Positions 48,361-62,650 are shown, counted from the stretch's first letter. The stretch is DNA of 64,000 bases from Echiichthys vipera (GCA_963691815.1 OY829654.1:12335298-12399297); one strand, 5' to 3'. Notes: generated by a model not told the origin, from the sequence alone. A program made the numbers and translations.

Positions 48361-51300
48361 AAACGGGTCACATGAAGCTACTTAAAGCATGTGTTTGTAA
48401 ATCAATATGTGCACAAAGAGTATGGTGAGGATATGAAAATATTACAGATATTTCCTTCCTTCCTGACTAAAATCCCACTGCTCTGCAGTGGATCAATACG
48501 AATCTACGCTGTTTCCCAGATTAAATGGCTATAAAAGATAGACAATTACATCTCCTGCTCAGCCATCAATCAGAATAAATGGCCTTAATTTGACAAGCTG
48601 TTATGTCTCCACATCGCTGCTGATGCATCGTACTGTAGTACATTGATGCCGGCTGATATTGCATTACAGTGCAGGGACCCTACTTCTCCCTGTGACTGAC
48701 CTAGTCAATCACTGATAAGCTCCCCTAAGGATTTCACCATGCCCTTCTTTGAGCAGGAGATGTGCAGTCAATAAGCACTACAGATAGATTAAACTGGCCT
48801 GCTGCAGAAAATCCTATGGTCCCCGATATGTGAGAAGGGGTGAAAGAGGTAGCTGAGTGAAAAGTAGTGAAGTCCTACTTAGCTTGTGCAGTACACCTAT
48901 GAAACATCGCATGGATAAGAGCTGGAGCAAGAATGTAAAAGATGATACAATCATTCAAGAAGAGGACTACGGGTGGCCCTTAAAACTGACTTGTTTGCAA
49001 GGTGGCTGTCCTTCCCACAACCCCAACCTGATTGGACAACAGCCTTAACCTTCACCCGTTTCTGTCTTCTACTGGAAGGCTTTCTGTGCGGATCCATTCA
49101 AACAGGAACCAAAGAAGATAGCTGGAGATGGCATAAGACACAATAACCATCATAGACAATAGAATAAGTGCTAGCAAGGTTGTACTGAAAATCCATGATG
49201 AAGACATCATTGTAACCAGGATTTAAAGGGACTAAGCTCATAATGTCTATGGTAAGGGCAGCCTGTCTGAAAGGATGTGTTAGAAAAGTTCACCCCCTGG
49301 TGGCAGATTTGAGTAGCTTCCATGCTTTCAAAGCTCAGTGAGCCAATGAGCTGTGTTGTGATCAGGAGAATGAGTCTGACAGGCATGCTGATTCACTCAC
49401 AGCACTTCAACAAAGTACATCATGGAAATTAATTTCTTTCATATTCATGCGGCATCACAGTGGCATTCAATAAATGGCAAACCTCAGATTGCAAGTGGCC
49501 AATTTGAACATCTCTTCACAAACACAACAACATTAGATCATTAAACATGTTTATGTGCTCCACGGGAAATCATCAGGATGATTTATAATAATGATTTAAA
49601 CTGTCCAGCCTCAACTCTTTGCATATGTGCCACACAAATGTGTGTCACTGGTGTGTCATACAGTTGTGTTTACTCAGTTGTGTTTGGGATAAAAATCATA
49701 ATTGCTGCAGTCTGCAGGGAAGTACCATTACTGGCAAAGAAGGAGGCACAAAAGCTCAAGACTAGCACGTTGGCTTATACTGCAGGGCAGATAATATCCT
49801 TTCATATCATTTTGCAGGGGTACTCTAAGGGAGACAATCTTACATGAAAGTTACAGTTGCATGAGCACAAGCTCTTGTATCACACAGATTGTACAGTACA
49901 GCTGTTTAGCCTTCAGCCTGAAAGCAAACAGCCACACAGAATATAGATGGTGGGGGGAGAAACGACAGATGAAGAGAAAGACAAGGAAGGTGTGGAGACA
50001 AAAGCAGGATGAGAGAGAGAAAGAGGAGGAGAGATGTCCATAATAACAAGGTGAAGAGAATGAGTTTAAAAATGGCTGGTTGGAGATGGATCCCACAGTT
50101 TTCATTCTCTGCCAGCTATCTTGATGGACCTCATAAACCGAGGCTGGGTAACAGACCTGATGAGGAGTGCTGTCTCCCCTGTCAAAGAGGGTACCACCAG
50201 CACCCCGTCATCTTCTTTAATAATCTTATGAACATGGTTTGTTGAATGATATATATAGGCTTATAACTGAGTCTATGTTAACACATGACTATCATTCGCC
50301 GTTTAATTTAATATGATTGGATTAACACGTCTTGTATGTAAGCAAATACCGCACGCACAGAAATTCCAGTCATGAAAAAAGAAAACATGTGGAGAAAGAA
50401 TATGCTGTATTTGCATGAGACAGTTGGTATGCGCTCTTTATATAGCTTAAAGCCATTTTTCAATTATGAAGAGTAAACAGAAAACCATGTAAATACGTAT
50501 CAATACACGGGCAAACATTCTCAGTGATCTCTTTGTATAGTTGTTATTATGTAACAATGTTGCAGATAAACATATCCTTATATCTGTTTTTATTTTTGGT
50601 AAAGGAACAAAATGTTCTAGAGATCACCCATCTCTCCTCTCTGCTGTCGCTTCCGATGTTGCTGTTGGCAAAGGCAGGAGCTTATTATGGGCTGTTTGAA
50701 ACCACGGATGCATCAGACACTAGCTACTCCCCTGAGGAAACTCGAGCTCATGTGCCCCTGAGAGCCCAACAGCGCCCGTTGGTTTGATAATCCTTACACA
50801 TGGCTGACACAGCTCCAGCTGCAAACTCAACCGCTGAGAACAGTTTTAGTGTACAAATGACAGCCTTCGAGCTGACCGAGCTTGGTCTGAACCGAGTTTG
50901 TGCTATTTTGGCAAAAGCCAAAATGTTACTGTAACACTGGTGGGGAAGATGGTACTGCAAGCTGCTTGACTTGGCAGACTGATGGAGCTCTCTTTACCAC
51001 TGTAATGTCAAAACAACTCAGTGAGGTGATTTTTGACCCTTCATCCATATGTTACAGTCCACTATACATTAAGCTCTGACGTGATAGACTACATTGTGTT
51101 TTCTTTCAGCCTGTTCTATCAGAAGATCATTGATGTAAGTAAAAAGAGATCAAACAGTTGATCAATAAATACGCTAGCGTTCTTGGTATAATGACTGAAG
51201 TCAAGAGGATGCTGCTTTAATGGCTATATCATGTCCACTTTACAGAATGACTGTACTCATTTCTGGCAGTGGACAGTCACTGTAACTATCAGACAAGTGA

Positions 51301-53624
51301 AAAATCAAAGGGTTATTGTTGCAGACAGGCCAGCACATACATACAGCATGTACCCTGGCTTTAACTAGTGACTCAGCTCTCGCTCTGTAATGTTGTGCCC
51401 CCATTCCACCGGTGATGCTATATTAACTGACAGGATGCACTGTGCCATCCCATGATGTGCTGGCAATGTGATGCATTTTTTTTGCAGTTGTTGTCTCATG
51501 CAATAGCAGCATGCACCCTAAAATTGCCGTCTCTGGTGGAGGCATATTCAGAGCTATGCTGGCAGTTGTCTACGTGCACTCTCTCTCAGTCTGCAGACCT
51601 AGCACACTGCGCTGTCAAAGGCTCGGGCTCAAAGTAAAGGAATGTGCTGTCAGTGCCTTACAGCTCTGGTGACGCACTCTGTTTTTTATTCAGCGCTGGC
51701 GTCACTTCAATAGGGGCATTGCATTAAGAATCTCTCAGCCAATAATAGGAAATAGGCATTCCTGCTGAAACGGCTTTATGGTATGAATGCCCTCTGAGAA
51801 TGCATGACATTATCTCAATGAAGGGTAAGCCCATACTTGTTTATTAGCCACCTTGTCTGTGCAATGTTATATATTCAGTTTACTGAGTACAGGGACACAA
51901 TTAGGAATGCCAGAAAATAATCCATGCACGCAAAGATCAAAGCTCAAAGTACACAGACAGAGAATAGGATTACTAAGCATTTGGTTTTTTTTTTGTTTTA
52001 AAAAAAAAAGACACGTGTATCTCAACTCCAATACATATCTTTCAGGATATGGAATTACAAAAAAATATTATTAGAAAGTGATTATTTTTTTGTGCTCAAG
52101 CCAAGTTAACTGCTGAATGAGGGAAGCAATACTGGTGTAGAGTTTTCATTGTTCAGATCCTTTTGATAACTACTATAAACTATGAACCATAAACTCAGGG
52201 GCTGTGCCATAATACCATTTTGGTTTTACTATGTGTATATGACACGTGCAGTGTAAACATACAGCATCTCTCCCCTTCTGTGTGGTCTGGCTGTACATTT
52301 CTCTTCACCAGCAAACAACATAACATCCAGTTACCAAAATCCCTTGTCTGGCCTAACACATGGCATCACACATTAACAGACCTGGTTTGATTAAATTTTG
52401 TAAATGCCTCAGTTATTCTTACTTCAGCTTGCCCTGCATGCAGAGTATGCATTTTGCTCCACTGTGCTAAACTGCACAAAATACACACATATTTTTGCCG
52501 TTCTACCCAAGGCAACCTCTGCATCCCTTCGGGCCACAGTAGTGAAGTGTATACTTAAAGGCCAAGAAAGCCTTCAGTCAAATCCAGGTTATCCTCCTCT
52601 CGGCCTTCCGGTATTGTAAGCACAGCATTGGCATTCCAGAAGGACTCAGGGCCTGCCAGCGATGATAAAATGACATTTACAACAGAACCGACTCATCCCG
52701 ATACAGCTCCTCATTAAAGGGAGTATTGGCCAGGCAGTGTGAGCCTCAGTGTGTTTGACAGACAGTCAAACCAACACATTAGTGTCAATCTGCGGCACAT
52801 GTCCTCTGTCCCCTAACAAGAGCGACTGTTTGACAAAGTCATCGATTTGAGCCACACTTTCCTGAGCTCTGCCTCTCGGCCCAGTCATGTGACTTTCTGT
52901 GGTTAAAGCTCTCTTTGGAAGGAAACATAGAGGAATAAAATCAGCCACAGACACACCAAGATAGTCGATCGACTATTACGCAACAACAAATACAGAATCT
53001 AGCATGTAATAAAATTATAAATACTGATACACTAAAGAAGCTGGAGAATCTGAGTAATGTATTCATGCATTCATGTGTGCTGTACACGTGGAAACAAGAC
53101 AGAGATTCAATCCAGCGGATGGCAGAGGCAGATTGCCTGTGAAGAACACATGAAGACCCATGAAGGTCTCATATTAATTAAGATGACTGATCCCCATGTG
53201 TGGTATTAAATCATAACATGACAGGGTAATTCAACTTAACTGCACCAGCTGGTAAGGACATGTGTTAAAAATTCAAGTGTTCATGGTTACAATAAATAAG
53301 AGAGTCTTATATGGTGCAGACTATACACACAACAGCAAGAATCAAACTTAAATGTGCCTCTGCAGAGAAATAAGGTAGCAGAATGCTTATTCAGCTAAAT
53401 ACATAGAGAGTACTATACAAGGTAGATTGTGTGCAGAAAATTCTAGTGCAGCACCATACCAAAAATACAAACCCCTAACATAACTCCAAAAAAAACAAAA
53501 AAAAACGACACAATCTAATTTTGTCCATGTTTCATCTCAGCAGATCTGACACATGATGGACTGTAGGACTCATCACTATCCCCAAAATAAAACAGCTCAG
53601 ACCCAGCCGCATTTTACACACACA

Positions 53625-53720
53625 CACTGGCAATGCCACACACGCACACGCACACGCACACACACACACACGCACGCACACAAGCACACACGCACACACA
53701 CAAGCACACAGGCACACATT
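53625..53720. repeat. Imperfect CA/CG dinucleotide array
   Basis: CA units interrupted by regularly spaced CGCA and AAGCA variants, an older and mutated array than the pure ones elsewhere. Confidence 0.9.
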
Positions 53721-54223
53721 GTACCAATCACACACAAATATACAGCAGAAGCTGCAAGGAACTCATGTGCCCAGTAAGCGCTGTCACAGCATCATCAAGA
53801 AATTAGTCATTCCTCCCAGAAGCCACCCAAGGGTCTAAAGCCATCCCTCACATGACTCTGTTGTCATTTCAGTCCTTATGCTGGGCGAATACAAAAAACA
53901 ACCTTGTTTAGAGACAAATAATTTATCTTGGTGACATTTTTGCCCATTCACACAAACAAACCCATTTTCCACCTCATCGCCCCTCCCGTGGAGAGAGACG
54001 TTGTTTACTAAGAGCAAAGGACGGGAACATGAGAGGATAGAGCAAGGTCCGGATGCTATAGGTGACTCAGCATAGACACTGAAGTAGACAGTGTTTTCCT
54101 CCATCACCACCACCCACTCGACTGCTGTCTCCATGAATGGGAGGCTACACCACAGTGCCGTCCAGGCAGGCAAGCGCGCCTGTTGTCCTATCCGACAGCA
54201 TTCACACTGAATATGTTACTCAC

Positions 54224-54342
54224 ATGTCGTAGAGCCGGTAACCCATGGCCGAGCCTGGTCTGCTTGAGTGGGTACCGGGGTCTCGCGTTCGCCTGGGGTC
54301 TGTGCTGCTCACCACGGCGCGCCAGACGCTTGGTTTGTCCAT
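54224..54342 (-). CDS. iqsec1: Candidate first coding exon of iqsec1
   Basis: An ATG at 54342-54340 has A at -3 and G at +4, a strong Kozak context, and an in-frame TGA lies five codons upstream. The open frame runs 39 codons (begins MDKPSVWRAVVSS, ends MGYRLYD) plus two bases, to a GTGAGT donor at 54223. The exon ends in phase 2, as the exon at 15321 requires; the junction would make an ATT isoleucine codon followed by VEGDG. The surrounding 250 bp is locally CpG-rich, which suits a promoter-linked first exon. I do not recognise the peptide itself. The phase match alone has a one-in-three chance of being accidental, and the exon could belong to an unrelated transcript. Confidence 0.42.
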
Positions 54343-54560
54343 CCTGTATGCTGGTCAATGGGGACTGCGTGACTGAGACAGCGTGCGCACACAGGCTCAC
54401 TCACATTCACTCTCCCTCTCCCTTCCCAGTCACAAACACAGGCAGCCAGAGAGCAGTGTGTGTGATGTAACAAGGAGCATCCAAGAGGCTGGCGGCTGGT
54501 GGGGGGTGGCTGGTTATTTTGATGGAGAAGGAGGAGGAGGAGGGGTGTGCGACGGGAGGG
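54343..54560 (-). promoter_or_regulatory. CpG-rich probable promoter/5' UTR upstream of the candidate first exon
   Basis: CpG dinucleotides cluster around 54170-54560, in contrast to the CpG-poor intronic DNA around it, and the segment lies just upstream of the candidate start codon. In the minus-strand sense the leader would contain an ATG followed directly by TGA at 54406-54401, a minimal start-stop upstream ORF. Farther upstream is a C-rich stretch with several CCTCC repeats. No convincing TATA box was seen. The regulatory role is inferred from composition and position only. Confidence 0.35.
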
Positions 54561-55537
54561 TGTCATAGAGCCAAGAAACCTAAAGGAGCTCCCTTTTAAG
54601 CATTGATGAGAAACCTTTGTTTTAAAGCAAGATGGATGATGGGTAATTGTTTTCTGATGCCAGTGCTGGCAGAGGCTGCCACCTCTTCTAAAAAGCAGAG
54701 GACACAACCTGCAGTAGAGCTACTGGGAGATTATACTGCCTTTCATAAACACAGAGAAGCATCTGCGTACGACTACCTCCACCCTCTCAACTGTTCTATG
54801 TAGTACAGTCCTCAGCAGGGCCACATGATTGGATCCTTGGTCTCCATAGAAACAGGAGGATGTGTCAAAGGTAGGGCTCATTACCATGCCTTATCTCCTC
54901 TCCCTCCCATTTTGTTTTCACTCCCTCTCTCTCGCTCTCTGCCCATTTCTCTTCTTCTCACATACTCACCCCCTGCCCTCCCTCTCCATCCTTCTGTCTT
55001 CTGAAATCAATGCACTTTTCTCTGTAGTGTCTTTCAAAACAGATGAGGTTTTCCACTCCAATGAGGAATGGTGCAAACAGGTAAAGATGCTGCCTAGCTC
55101 TGGTTTATTTTGTCTGCAGACAAAAGAAACACTAAGGAACTAAGATGAGATAAAAGAAGCAAATAATCAGAAGGAAAACCAGTCATTTGGTAAAGGATTT
55201 ACAGAGTGCTTTTCTACAGTTGTATTGCCAGATGTTAGTTAAATAGACACTGTATGGCTTGCACAGACATTACATCATATACAAGTGATGGCAAAACCAG
55301 AAAGCAAGTGTGAAATATTAAGCAGAAATAAGGCAACATTACTGAAGATTCGATCTTGGTGTTGGCTGCAAAATGGGTCAAAATGAACACAAACTGCAAA
55401 TGGAATACACAATGTACTGTGCCCCTGTTAGGAAATAAATGGTAGTGTTGTTGACACCTTCACCAGGTAACAGCATCCAAAGAGGGACAGTAGGCAGGCA
55501 GGAGAGTGTCCATGGAGACAAGCTCTCATAAGACACG

Positions 55538-55767
<230 letters not shown>

Positions 55768-56685
55768 ATGGTTCACAGCCTCTTGGGGAGTATGTGTTTC
55801 ACCCCAGGCAGACACGATGGCACACGGCGCTGTCGATGTATTGAGTGACAACGCCAAGGTGACTAGTACCGTCAGACCAGTTTCTTAATGAACTTGTGTA
55901 GTGGCTAATTGTATATGTGCGTCATCTTACTGCAATTACACTGGCTATGTGTTCTATGTTCTAATTATCAAGCTCTGACGTGTGTGTTGTTCACGCTTGT
56001 TTGTGTACACCTGTGTAGAGTGGAAATCTAGTATAATGTTTGACTCCAACATTGTCCAACAATTCATATCCACATACCCAAAGTAAACTTTTTCAATATT
56101 TCCTGTCCAGACTGCCATGAAATAAAGTGTGTGCTTATGCGCCCCAGATGAGCACAAACATATGTGGTATCTTATAAAAAGACATGGTACTCCCTGAGCT
56201 TCTCTTTTGTGCCACACTCAGGTTAGGATATTCATGATGTTCATGTTCTTAGTCAACTCCAATACCTTTCTTCTAAAAAGGACAACATTGAGGTTTTAGC
56301 CCTTTTAGATGAGGCTCGGAGGTTAACACAGTTGACATTTCTATTCAACATTTCCAATTGCTAGTGGTTGCAATCCTTAGTACATCCAACTAGAAGACTT
56401 TAAGACCAGTTACCTCCTCAGTCCTTGGTAGCTCTTGTAATGTCATCTATGGAGTACAGAGACAGTTAAGCAGTGAGGTGTTCTGGTAAAACTCAAGCAC
56501 AGTTCTACCAACACTTGGCATGTAATTTAACCTCCAGATTGATGGTTGACCAGTTAATGTGCTCTTTTGTGGATTGGTAAAAGGTTGTGGGGGTGTGGGA
56601 CTCAGACAGGGGCCAGGGTGAGCTCCGTTCTCTGTCCAACACCCAAGTGTGTATCTGCAGACCCGAGCGCAGAGTGTTAGCAGTG

Positions 56686-56924
<239 letters not shown>

Positions 56925-58136
56925 CTAGAGAGAGAGGAGCAGAGTGCTGAGCACGATGCTCTTTCAATTTGACAAATGGCCTGAAATTCATCGTTACAGT
57001 GATAAACTCTTGAACACAAAAGCGAGGGTCCACACAACAGAACAAACACAAGCACACACAAGTAATGACGTTAATGTTTAAAATGTCCATTTTATTATCT
57101 GGCCTAGCCTGACCCTACACGGCCTTTAAGGTGTACAAATATTGCATAATTCAGCCTTCTTATGCCAACCTCCCCGCACTCCTCTGTCACCATATGGCCT
57201 CTTTTAATCCAGCTGGCCTTGGTGCATGATGTGGGCTGTTGGACTATATCTGCAGGATTCTGTGCAGGACTGCGTGCAGAAGGCTTTCCAGCTTGGCAGC
57301 ACACAAAGCACTCACAAAGTACACATACACATACATACATCGTATGCACACACAAACAAACAACACACTTGCACACACTGTAGAAGGCTTTTAGTGTCAC
57401 ACGAAACCTGTTCCAACCTAATCTGTCCTCTTGAAGATGGAGCCAACTGTAGAGCATTGACCTGACTGATGATTAGTTTCCCATTTTAACTACTGAAGGG
57501 TGAGAATGACAGTTTTAGCAATGGTTTAATCTAGGTTTAATGCCGTCACTTAATGCGTTCATGTATTTTATTATGTTTTTTGTACCAGAGTCCGTGCCAA
57601 AGTCTGTGTATGTTACATAGTGAGCTCACATTCACTAAATGTATGGAAACCAGTTTGAGAGCAAAGTGGAGAAACCGGAGGAGGCCATCAGTCACTGGAG
57701 CAGGATGAGTGGGCAAATCAAATGACAGAGCTGAAGCTGGAGATTGACTCGACAACAGATTAATCCGCAACTGACTTTTTTTCCCCCAGGCAAAGAAATT
57801 CATTAGTTGCAGTTTCTTAAGGGAGCTGTATTCAACATTAGGAGCAATAATATTTTTGTGTGTTGTAATCAGAGTTACTTTGTTGTTTGTGTCAATGGCC
57901 GGTCCAGCCGGTCGTGTACATGTCAGTGGATGTGGCCGTGACAAAACATGCGTAGTTGACATATTGGGGACTGGTCTGTGTGAGCTGTGTGAAGGCAATC
58001 CAAGCCCCAGATTTTTTTTTTCAGTATTTGCAGTCCAGCTTCTTTAAATGTGAATATTAACTGTTGTTTTTTTTTAGCCTTTTATGGTACGGACCAAGAG
58101 AGGAAGGTGGATTGGTGGCCGGAGAGGTGCAATTTC

Positions 58137-58310
58137 ACCACCGGGCACTGCCGAGGTGCCCTTGAGCAATGCACCGAACCCCCCCAAAAATTGCTCTGGG
58201 CGCTTCTCGTGGGGCAGCCCTCTCGCTCTGACACCTTTCCATTAATGCATGTGTATAGGACCTGTTTGTGCATGTGTGCATATTTGTAGCCTGTGTGTGT
58301 GTTTAAACAA
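58137..58310. repeat. SINE/MITE-like 3' fragment (GCCGAGGTGCCCTTGAGCAA)
   Basis: GCCGAGGTGCCCTTGAGCAA, TGCACCGAACCC, CTCGCTCTGACACC and GTGTATAGGACCTGTTTGTG form a block sequence I recognise from a widespread teleost repeat. The 5' part is not identified. Confidence 0.65.
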
Positions 58311-60040
58311 CAAAGGCATGCTTTCTTTCTTTCCTTATTAAATTCTTTATCTTTGGGTTTTGGATTGGTGGTATAACAAAAAAAAGGCATGTGATGACTG
58401 ATACTTCTACATTCTGGATAATTGCGACACACTGACATTGTATGGACTAGGCAACTAATCAGTAGCCAGGCATCACCAGAATAATGCAACCTCTCAGCTT
58501 ATTTTCAATTCCCATGGGGCGATATTAACGGTGCAGACCAAAGTGCCTATTCCTGCAGTTTGATAGACCTAAACCAGTTAGATTAATGAGACGACCTACT
58601 GGCATCCAGATGTATCTGCTAGAGTGAATGAAACATGAGCTCAGCAGATTTGCCTGGTTCCAGGCTAACTAGTCCGTTCACAGAATAATGAATTTGTAGA
58701 TTCATCAATGATGAAAATAATCATGAGATGTAGAACTATCTTATGCTAATTGTTGTTTTTCTTGGTTTGGTTTTTGCTGCAAAAAATGTGTCATTGTAAC
58801 AGCGAGAAAAGACAAAAAACTCAGGAGCTGCTCAGCTGGAACTGAAAATCACAGACGTTCCTGACATCGCTTGTTTCTCGCTGAATTTGCTGTCAGTGTC
58901 TGCTGAGTTGCCTTGGCTGATATAAAGACAGATAACAGAGACATACAACTGCTGGAGTTCACAAAACAGCAAGTTCTGTACACTTGAACTTCTCGAAACT
59001 GATGCAGCACTTTGTTCTCATCAAAGCACGTTCTGTTTTCCTCTTTTAAGGGCTGCTTGCTTCCTTGTATCATATAAATCTTTAACAAGACAAACTGTAT
59101 GTTCATTGTGCAGCGTTTTGGCACAATATGCCAGGAACAACAGTGCTGATGGAGCTGTCAGTGCCTTACAGTGGGAAGCATTATCTTGTCCTCAGCTGAG
59201 CAACTCTGCAGGGGTCCCATCTCCTCCTGAGACTTCAGCCCACTTCAAACACATCAGAAATGGAGAGAGAGAGAGAGCGACAACAAGGGAGTCAAGAGGC
59301 AGAGAACTTACATTCACTTCAGCACTAAGAGCTGCACACCACAAGATGGCAGTGCATCACCTCCCCTGCATAGATGATGGCAGCCTGATGTGATCAATTC
59401 CATCAGGAAGGTAAATGTTAGGCCGCATTTGAAATTCATTTAGCAACATAAATCAAAACATATGTGGACTCAACAAGTACCTAAGATGGAAGATGATAGT
59501 GCACTAAATCTGAGGAACCTTTTACCTTTTGTTATTTCTGCATTATGATCAGTTTTGGGAAACTTACAAATTCACCTATACAATTTTCGTTCCACAAACA
59601 ACATTTTTCTACCCACTCCAATAGTGTCAACAGCTGGAAAAACTGAACTCCCCTTATATGACCGCAACCACCCTCCACTGGAGATGAGAGGGGAGAAGCT
59701 TAGTTTCCCTGCTGTTTTTTCCATGTAACAACGCAGCTCAGCCTCTCTGTAGCTCTCTGGCAGAGGGCACAGCACTGTCCAAAGGCTCCTTCTGTCACTG
59801 ACTTGGCCCCAAGCCTGAGAACATCAGAGGCAGAAGACAGACGAGCTTTTCATAGGAGGCCAAACAAAGAGCTGTCTCTCTCCTAACTGTGAAGTACAGA
59901 CAGAGCCGTTTCTTGACCCCTCAGCCCTCTGCTTAGACGGTTTGCTGCCACCGCTCAAGTTTATGCTTCTTGATAAGCTGGTGTCAGTTATACTGATGGG
60001 AAGCTGTGGCAGCACTAGCACTTCCCACACCTGATATTTA

Positions 60041-60420
60041 CAGTGGTGGAAGATATACTCTGATCTTTTACTTGAGTAAAGGTCCCATATTAGAAACAGT
60101 GAGATGTCCATGATTATAAAGCAGGTTGAGGTGCTCAATCAAAAACACCCACAAACACAAATATACCATATATAACTAGGAAATGCTGTAACAGTGCCCT
60201 TATAGTCATTCCTGGGCTGCAGTGACAGTACCTCAGAGGTGGTTGGGGTGAACAGAATAACACAATTACCAAAAATTAAGTATGAAACTAAAAATGAGTA
60301 TGATATGGTACATTTAAGCATGAGTACCAAAACTACAATCTAAAAATACTTATTCACAAGTAAAAATCCTGCTTTTAAATCTTACTTAAGTAAAAATACA
60401 AAAGTATAATAAGCTAACTA
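60041..60420. repeat. Dispersed TTTACTT(A/G)AGTAAA repeat, interrupted by a MITE
   Basis: The left part (CAGTGGTGGAAGATATACTC, TTTTACTTGAGTAAA) and right part (TCACAAGTAAAAATCCTGCT, TCTTACTTAAGTAAAAATAC) belong to one common fish repeat. They are separated by a different element at 60081-60311. Confidence 0.7.
60081..60311. mobile_element. MITE-like element inserted in another repeat
   Basis: It starts GGTCCCATAT and ends ATATGGTAC, the same termini (one or two changes) as the copy at 22499-22779. Internal blocks ATTATAAAGCAGGTTGAGGT and AAACTAAAAATGAGTATGAT also match the family. Confidence 0.7.
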
Positions 60421-62244
60421 TACTTAAAATTGCTCGGTGTGTTGAAAGGAAAATAATGAGCAATATTTGTAAAACAAAAAATGTGTTTTTTTTTCAAATA
60501 TAATAGGAATGGATGTGAATTTAAGTGCAAGGCCAATTAGAATGGAATTTAGCACTTATCAGGCCATCAATATGAAATATCACACATACAAAGGCATATG
60601 AAAAGAATGAAAAGAAAGAGGTTGTGCTGCTTTTGCATGTCCGATTTATGCTTTATTATGGCACATGATGGAAAAAAGTGTATTCTCACATTCTAATCCT
60701 TCTATCATCTGCATCTGCTGCTCCTCACTCGCAGGAGATTTGACCCCAAACACAATTCAGCAGCGGCAGCATCTTGTTAATATCTTGTTGCACATACAAA
60801 AAATCTCTCTTCCTGAGTAGCAGAGCTGAAAAAGCAGCTGAGAACAAGCGATCACACTCTACAGCCTTATTTCCTGGGGAAAAGTGTGTTACTCCTTGCT
60901 CCCTCACTTCATCCCTAGGAGCCCCTCCTCTGCTCGATCTGAGCGGTGATACAGAGCTATGGAATTGCAAATGCCTCCTATCAGGCTCGTAGAGGGAGAG
61001 ATCTGGAACGCAGAGGCCCCTTTTGCTTGATATTACTGTGGCATGGAGCTGATGAAAGGATAAGCTGTGTCAGAGACTCGCACGGTATCTCTAATCTCAC
61101 TACATCTAATTTAACAGGGAGAGTGGAAATGGGTAATACAGTGAAAGCAAAGCACTGGTTGATAAAAAAAAAAAAAGGATGCACCAACATGTTTTCACTG
61201 GGCTAAAGGTGCATTAGTTGCGCTTGTAGTGCCCAGAGGCTTTCAAAATCCAACTGATGTCACACATGATTCTGTCTTGAAATGTAACACCTGTGCACTG
61301 TCGCTAGACAGGTGGGTGTCTTTTCATTATTGCTGAAGAGAGAGGCATTTACTCCAGGCACAGTGCGCTTGTTCAACCCTGACTAAAACATGCACTCCTG
61401 CCTCTTTGATTTATAATAAAAACACACATTTAGTTATAATTACGCTGCTTTTTCATGCATACAGATTGGAAGACCTTTCCATCTGCTGAAAGAAATAGAA
61501 ATTAATATTTCACAAGTGTACTATGTCTTCAGTTATGACCATATCACGGATAATGTCACGGCCAATTACTGAGAGCGGCTGCTGGCTGACATGCGATTCA
61601 AGGGTTTAAGGTTGTGTGTTCATTGTGATGATAATAGAGTGTTAAAGGACATCTTGGTTATAATGGCTTAATACAGAGTCAAGGAAATTGTGTGCTCCCA
61701 CACTGATTCACAGCTCTGCCTTTGAACAAAGTACAGAATAGTACAGAACAAACTTAACAGAGAATTGTCTAGAGAAAACAATATGCCGAGTGACGTCTTC
61801 AAGTTGGCTTGAACAATGTCACATGATTAGAATTTATCTTCAAATATTTTTTGTACAGTATATTCTCTTTTACATAGCTGTGTACTTAAGCTTGTTACGT
61901 GACGTACTCTTCTGTTCAGGCTTGCAACATACAAGAATTGTCATAATCATTTTTTTTTTTTAAATCAATTTAGCCTATTAAATGACAGAAATAATTTAAA
62001 ATATAAATCACAGAATTTTTTAATTAACTTAAAAGGACTACCGTCTGCATTATTAGCTTAATGGTTGAAGGAATGAAAGTCTGGCTGTATCTCCTCCTAA
62101 GGGGCACATTGTTAACCTGTCTCGTCAGATGGTTTGTGACACAGAACCACCTGAGATGGTATCATTAGAAACTGATTGGGAAAGGACAGGCGCTTTCAAA
62201 AAATACCTGGCAGGTGATTGGATGAACCAACAGAGGAAAGGATT
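60421..62244. other. Upstream DNA, nothing recognised
   Basis: A poly-A run near 61165 and T-run near 61951 only; no supported gene or repeat family. Confidence 0.55.
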
Positions 62245-62650
62245 TAACATTTTAGAAGCTGAATATTTGGCGTTTTTGCTGTATAAACTGCTGTAATGAT
62301 GAATTGATAATCAAAACTTCTATCAATTAATTTTCTGTCACTCAACACTGTGGCTCAGAGCAGATTGGGTCGTCTTCCATTCGAGAGATTGGCGGTTCGA
62401 TCTCCGGTTCTCGAAGTGTCCTTGGGCAAGACACTGAACCCCTAATTGCTCCCTGTGCTGCGCCGGGGTGTATGAATGTGGTGTGATTGGTTAGTTTAGA
62501 TGGTATCCAATGCCATCAGTGTGAATGTCTGTGTGAATGTGATAAGTAGTGTGAAAGCACCTTGAGTAGTGAGAAGACTAGAAAGGCGCTATAAGAGTAC
62601 AAGTCCATATACCGATTAACTGATTAATCCGTGAATTGTTACAGTACTAC
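62245..62650. repeat. TTAATC-rich repeat split by a SINE-like insertion
   Basis: The left half runs from TGAATATTTGGCGTTTTTGC to TCAATTAATTTTCTGTCA, and the right half is CGATTAACTGATTAATCCGT followed by GAATTGTTACAG. Together they make the family's usual 3' end, broken by the element at about 62340-62613. Confidence 0.65.
62340..62613 (+). mobile_element. tRNA-like SINE element
   Basis: The head has tRNA-gene-like boxes: box A-like GTGGCTCAGAGCAGATTGG and box B-like GGTTCGATCTC. Then GTGTCCTTGGGCAAGACACT, GAACCCCTAATTGCTCCC, GCGCCGGGGTGTATGAATG, CCAATGCCATCAGTGTGAAT and the end AAGGCGCTATAAGAGTACAA GTCCAT follow a very common teleost repeat. It has no coding capacity. SINE versus other non-autonomous class is my inference. 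Confidence 0.7.

Larger units (their letters stand above)
46331..54223 (-). other. Large 5' intron, last segment
   Basis: About 7.9 kb in which I see one dispersed repeat near 48.18-48.36 kb, a mixed CA/CG array near 53.63-53.72 kb and otherwise no supported feature. Open frames are short and unrelated to known proteins. Confidence 0.55.

Noticed and set aside
57546..57998. 150-codon minus-strand open frame
   Set aside because: No recognisable family, no promoter or splice context, and low-complexity composition.
62345..62415. Possible tRNA gene
   Set aside because: Box A- and B-like motifs are present, but the sequence does not fold as a cloverleaf and continues into the body of a dispersed SINE-like repeat.
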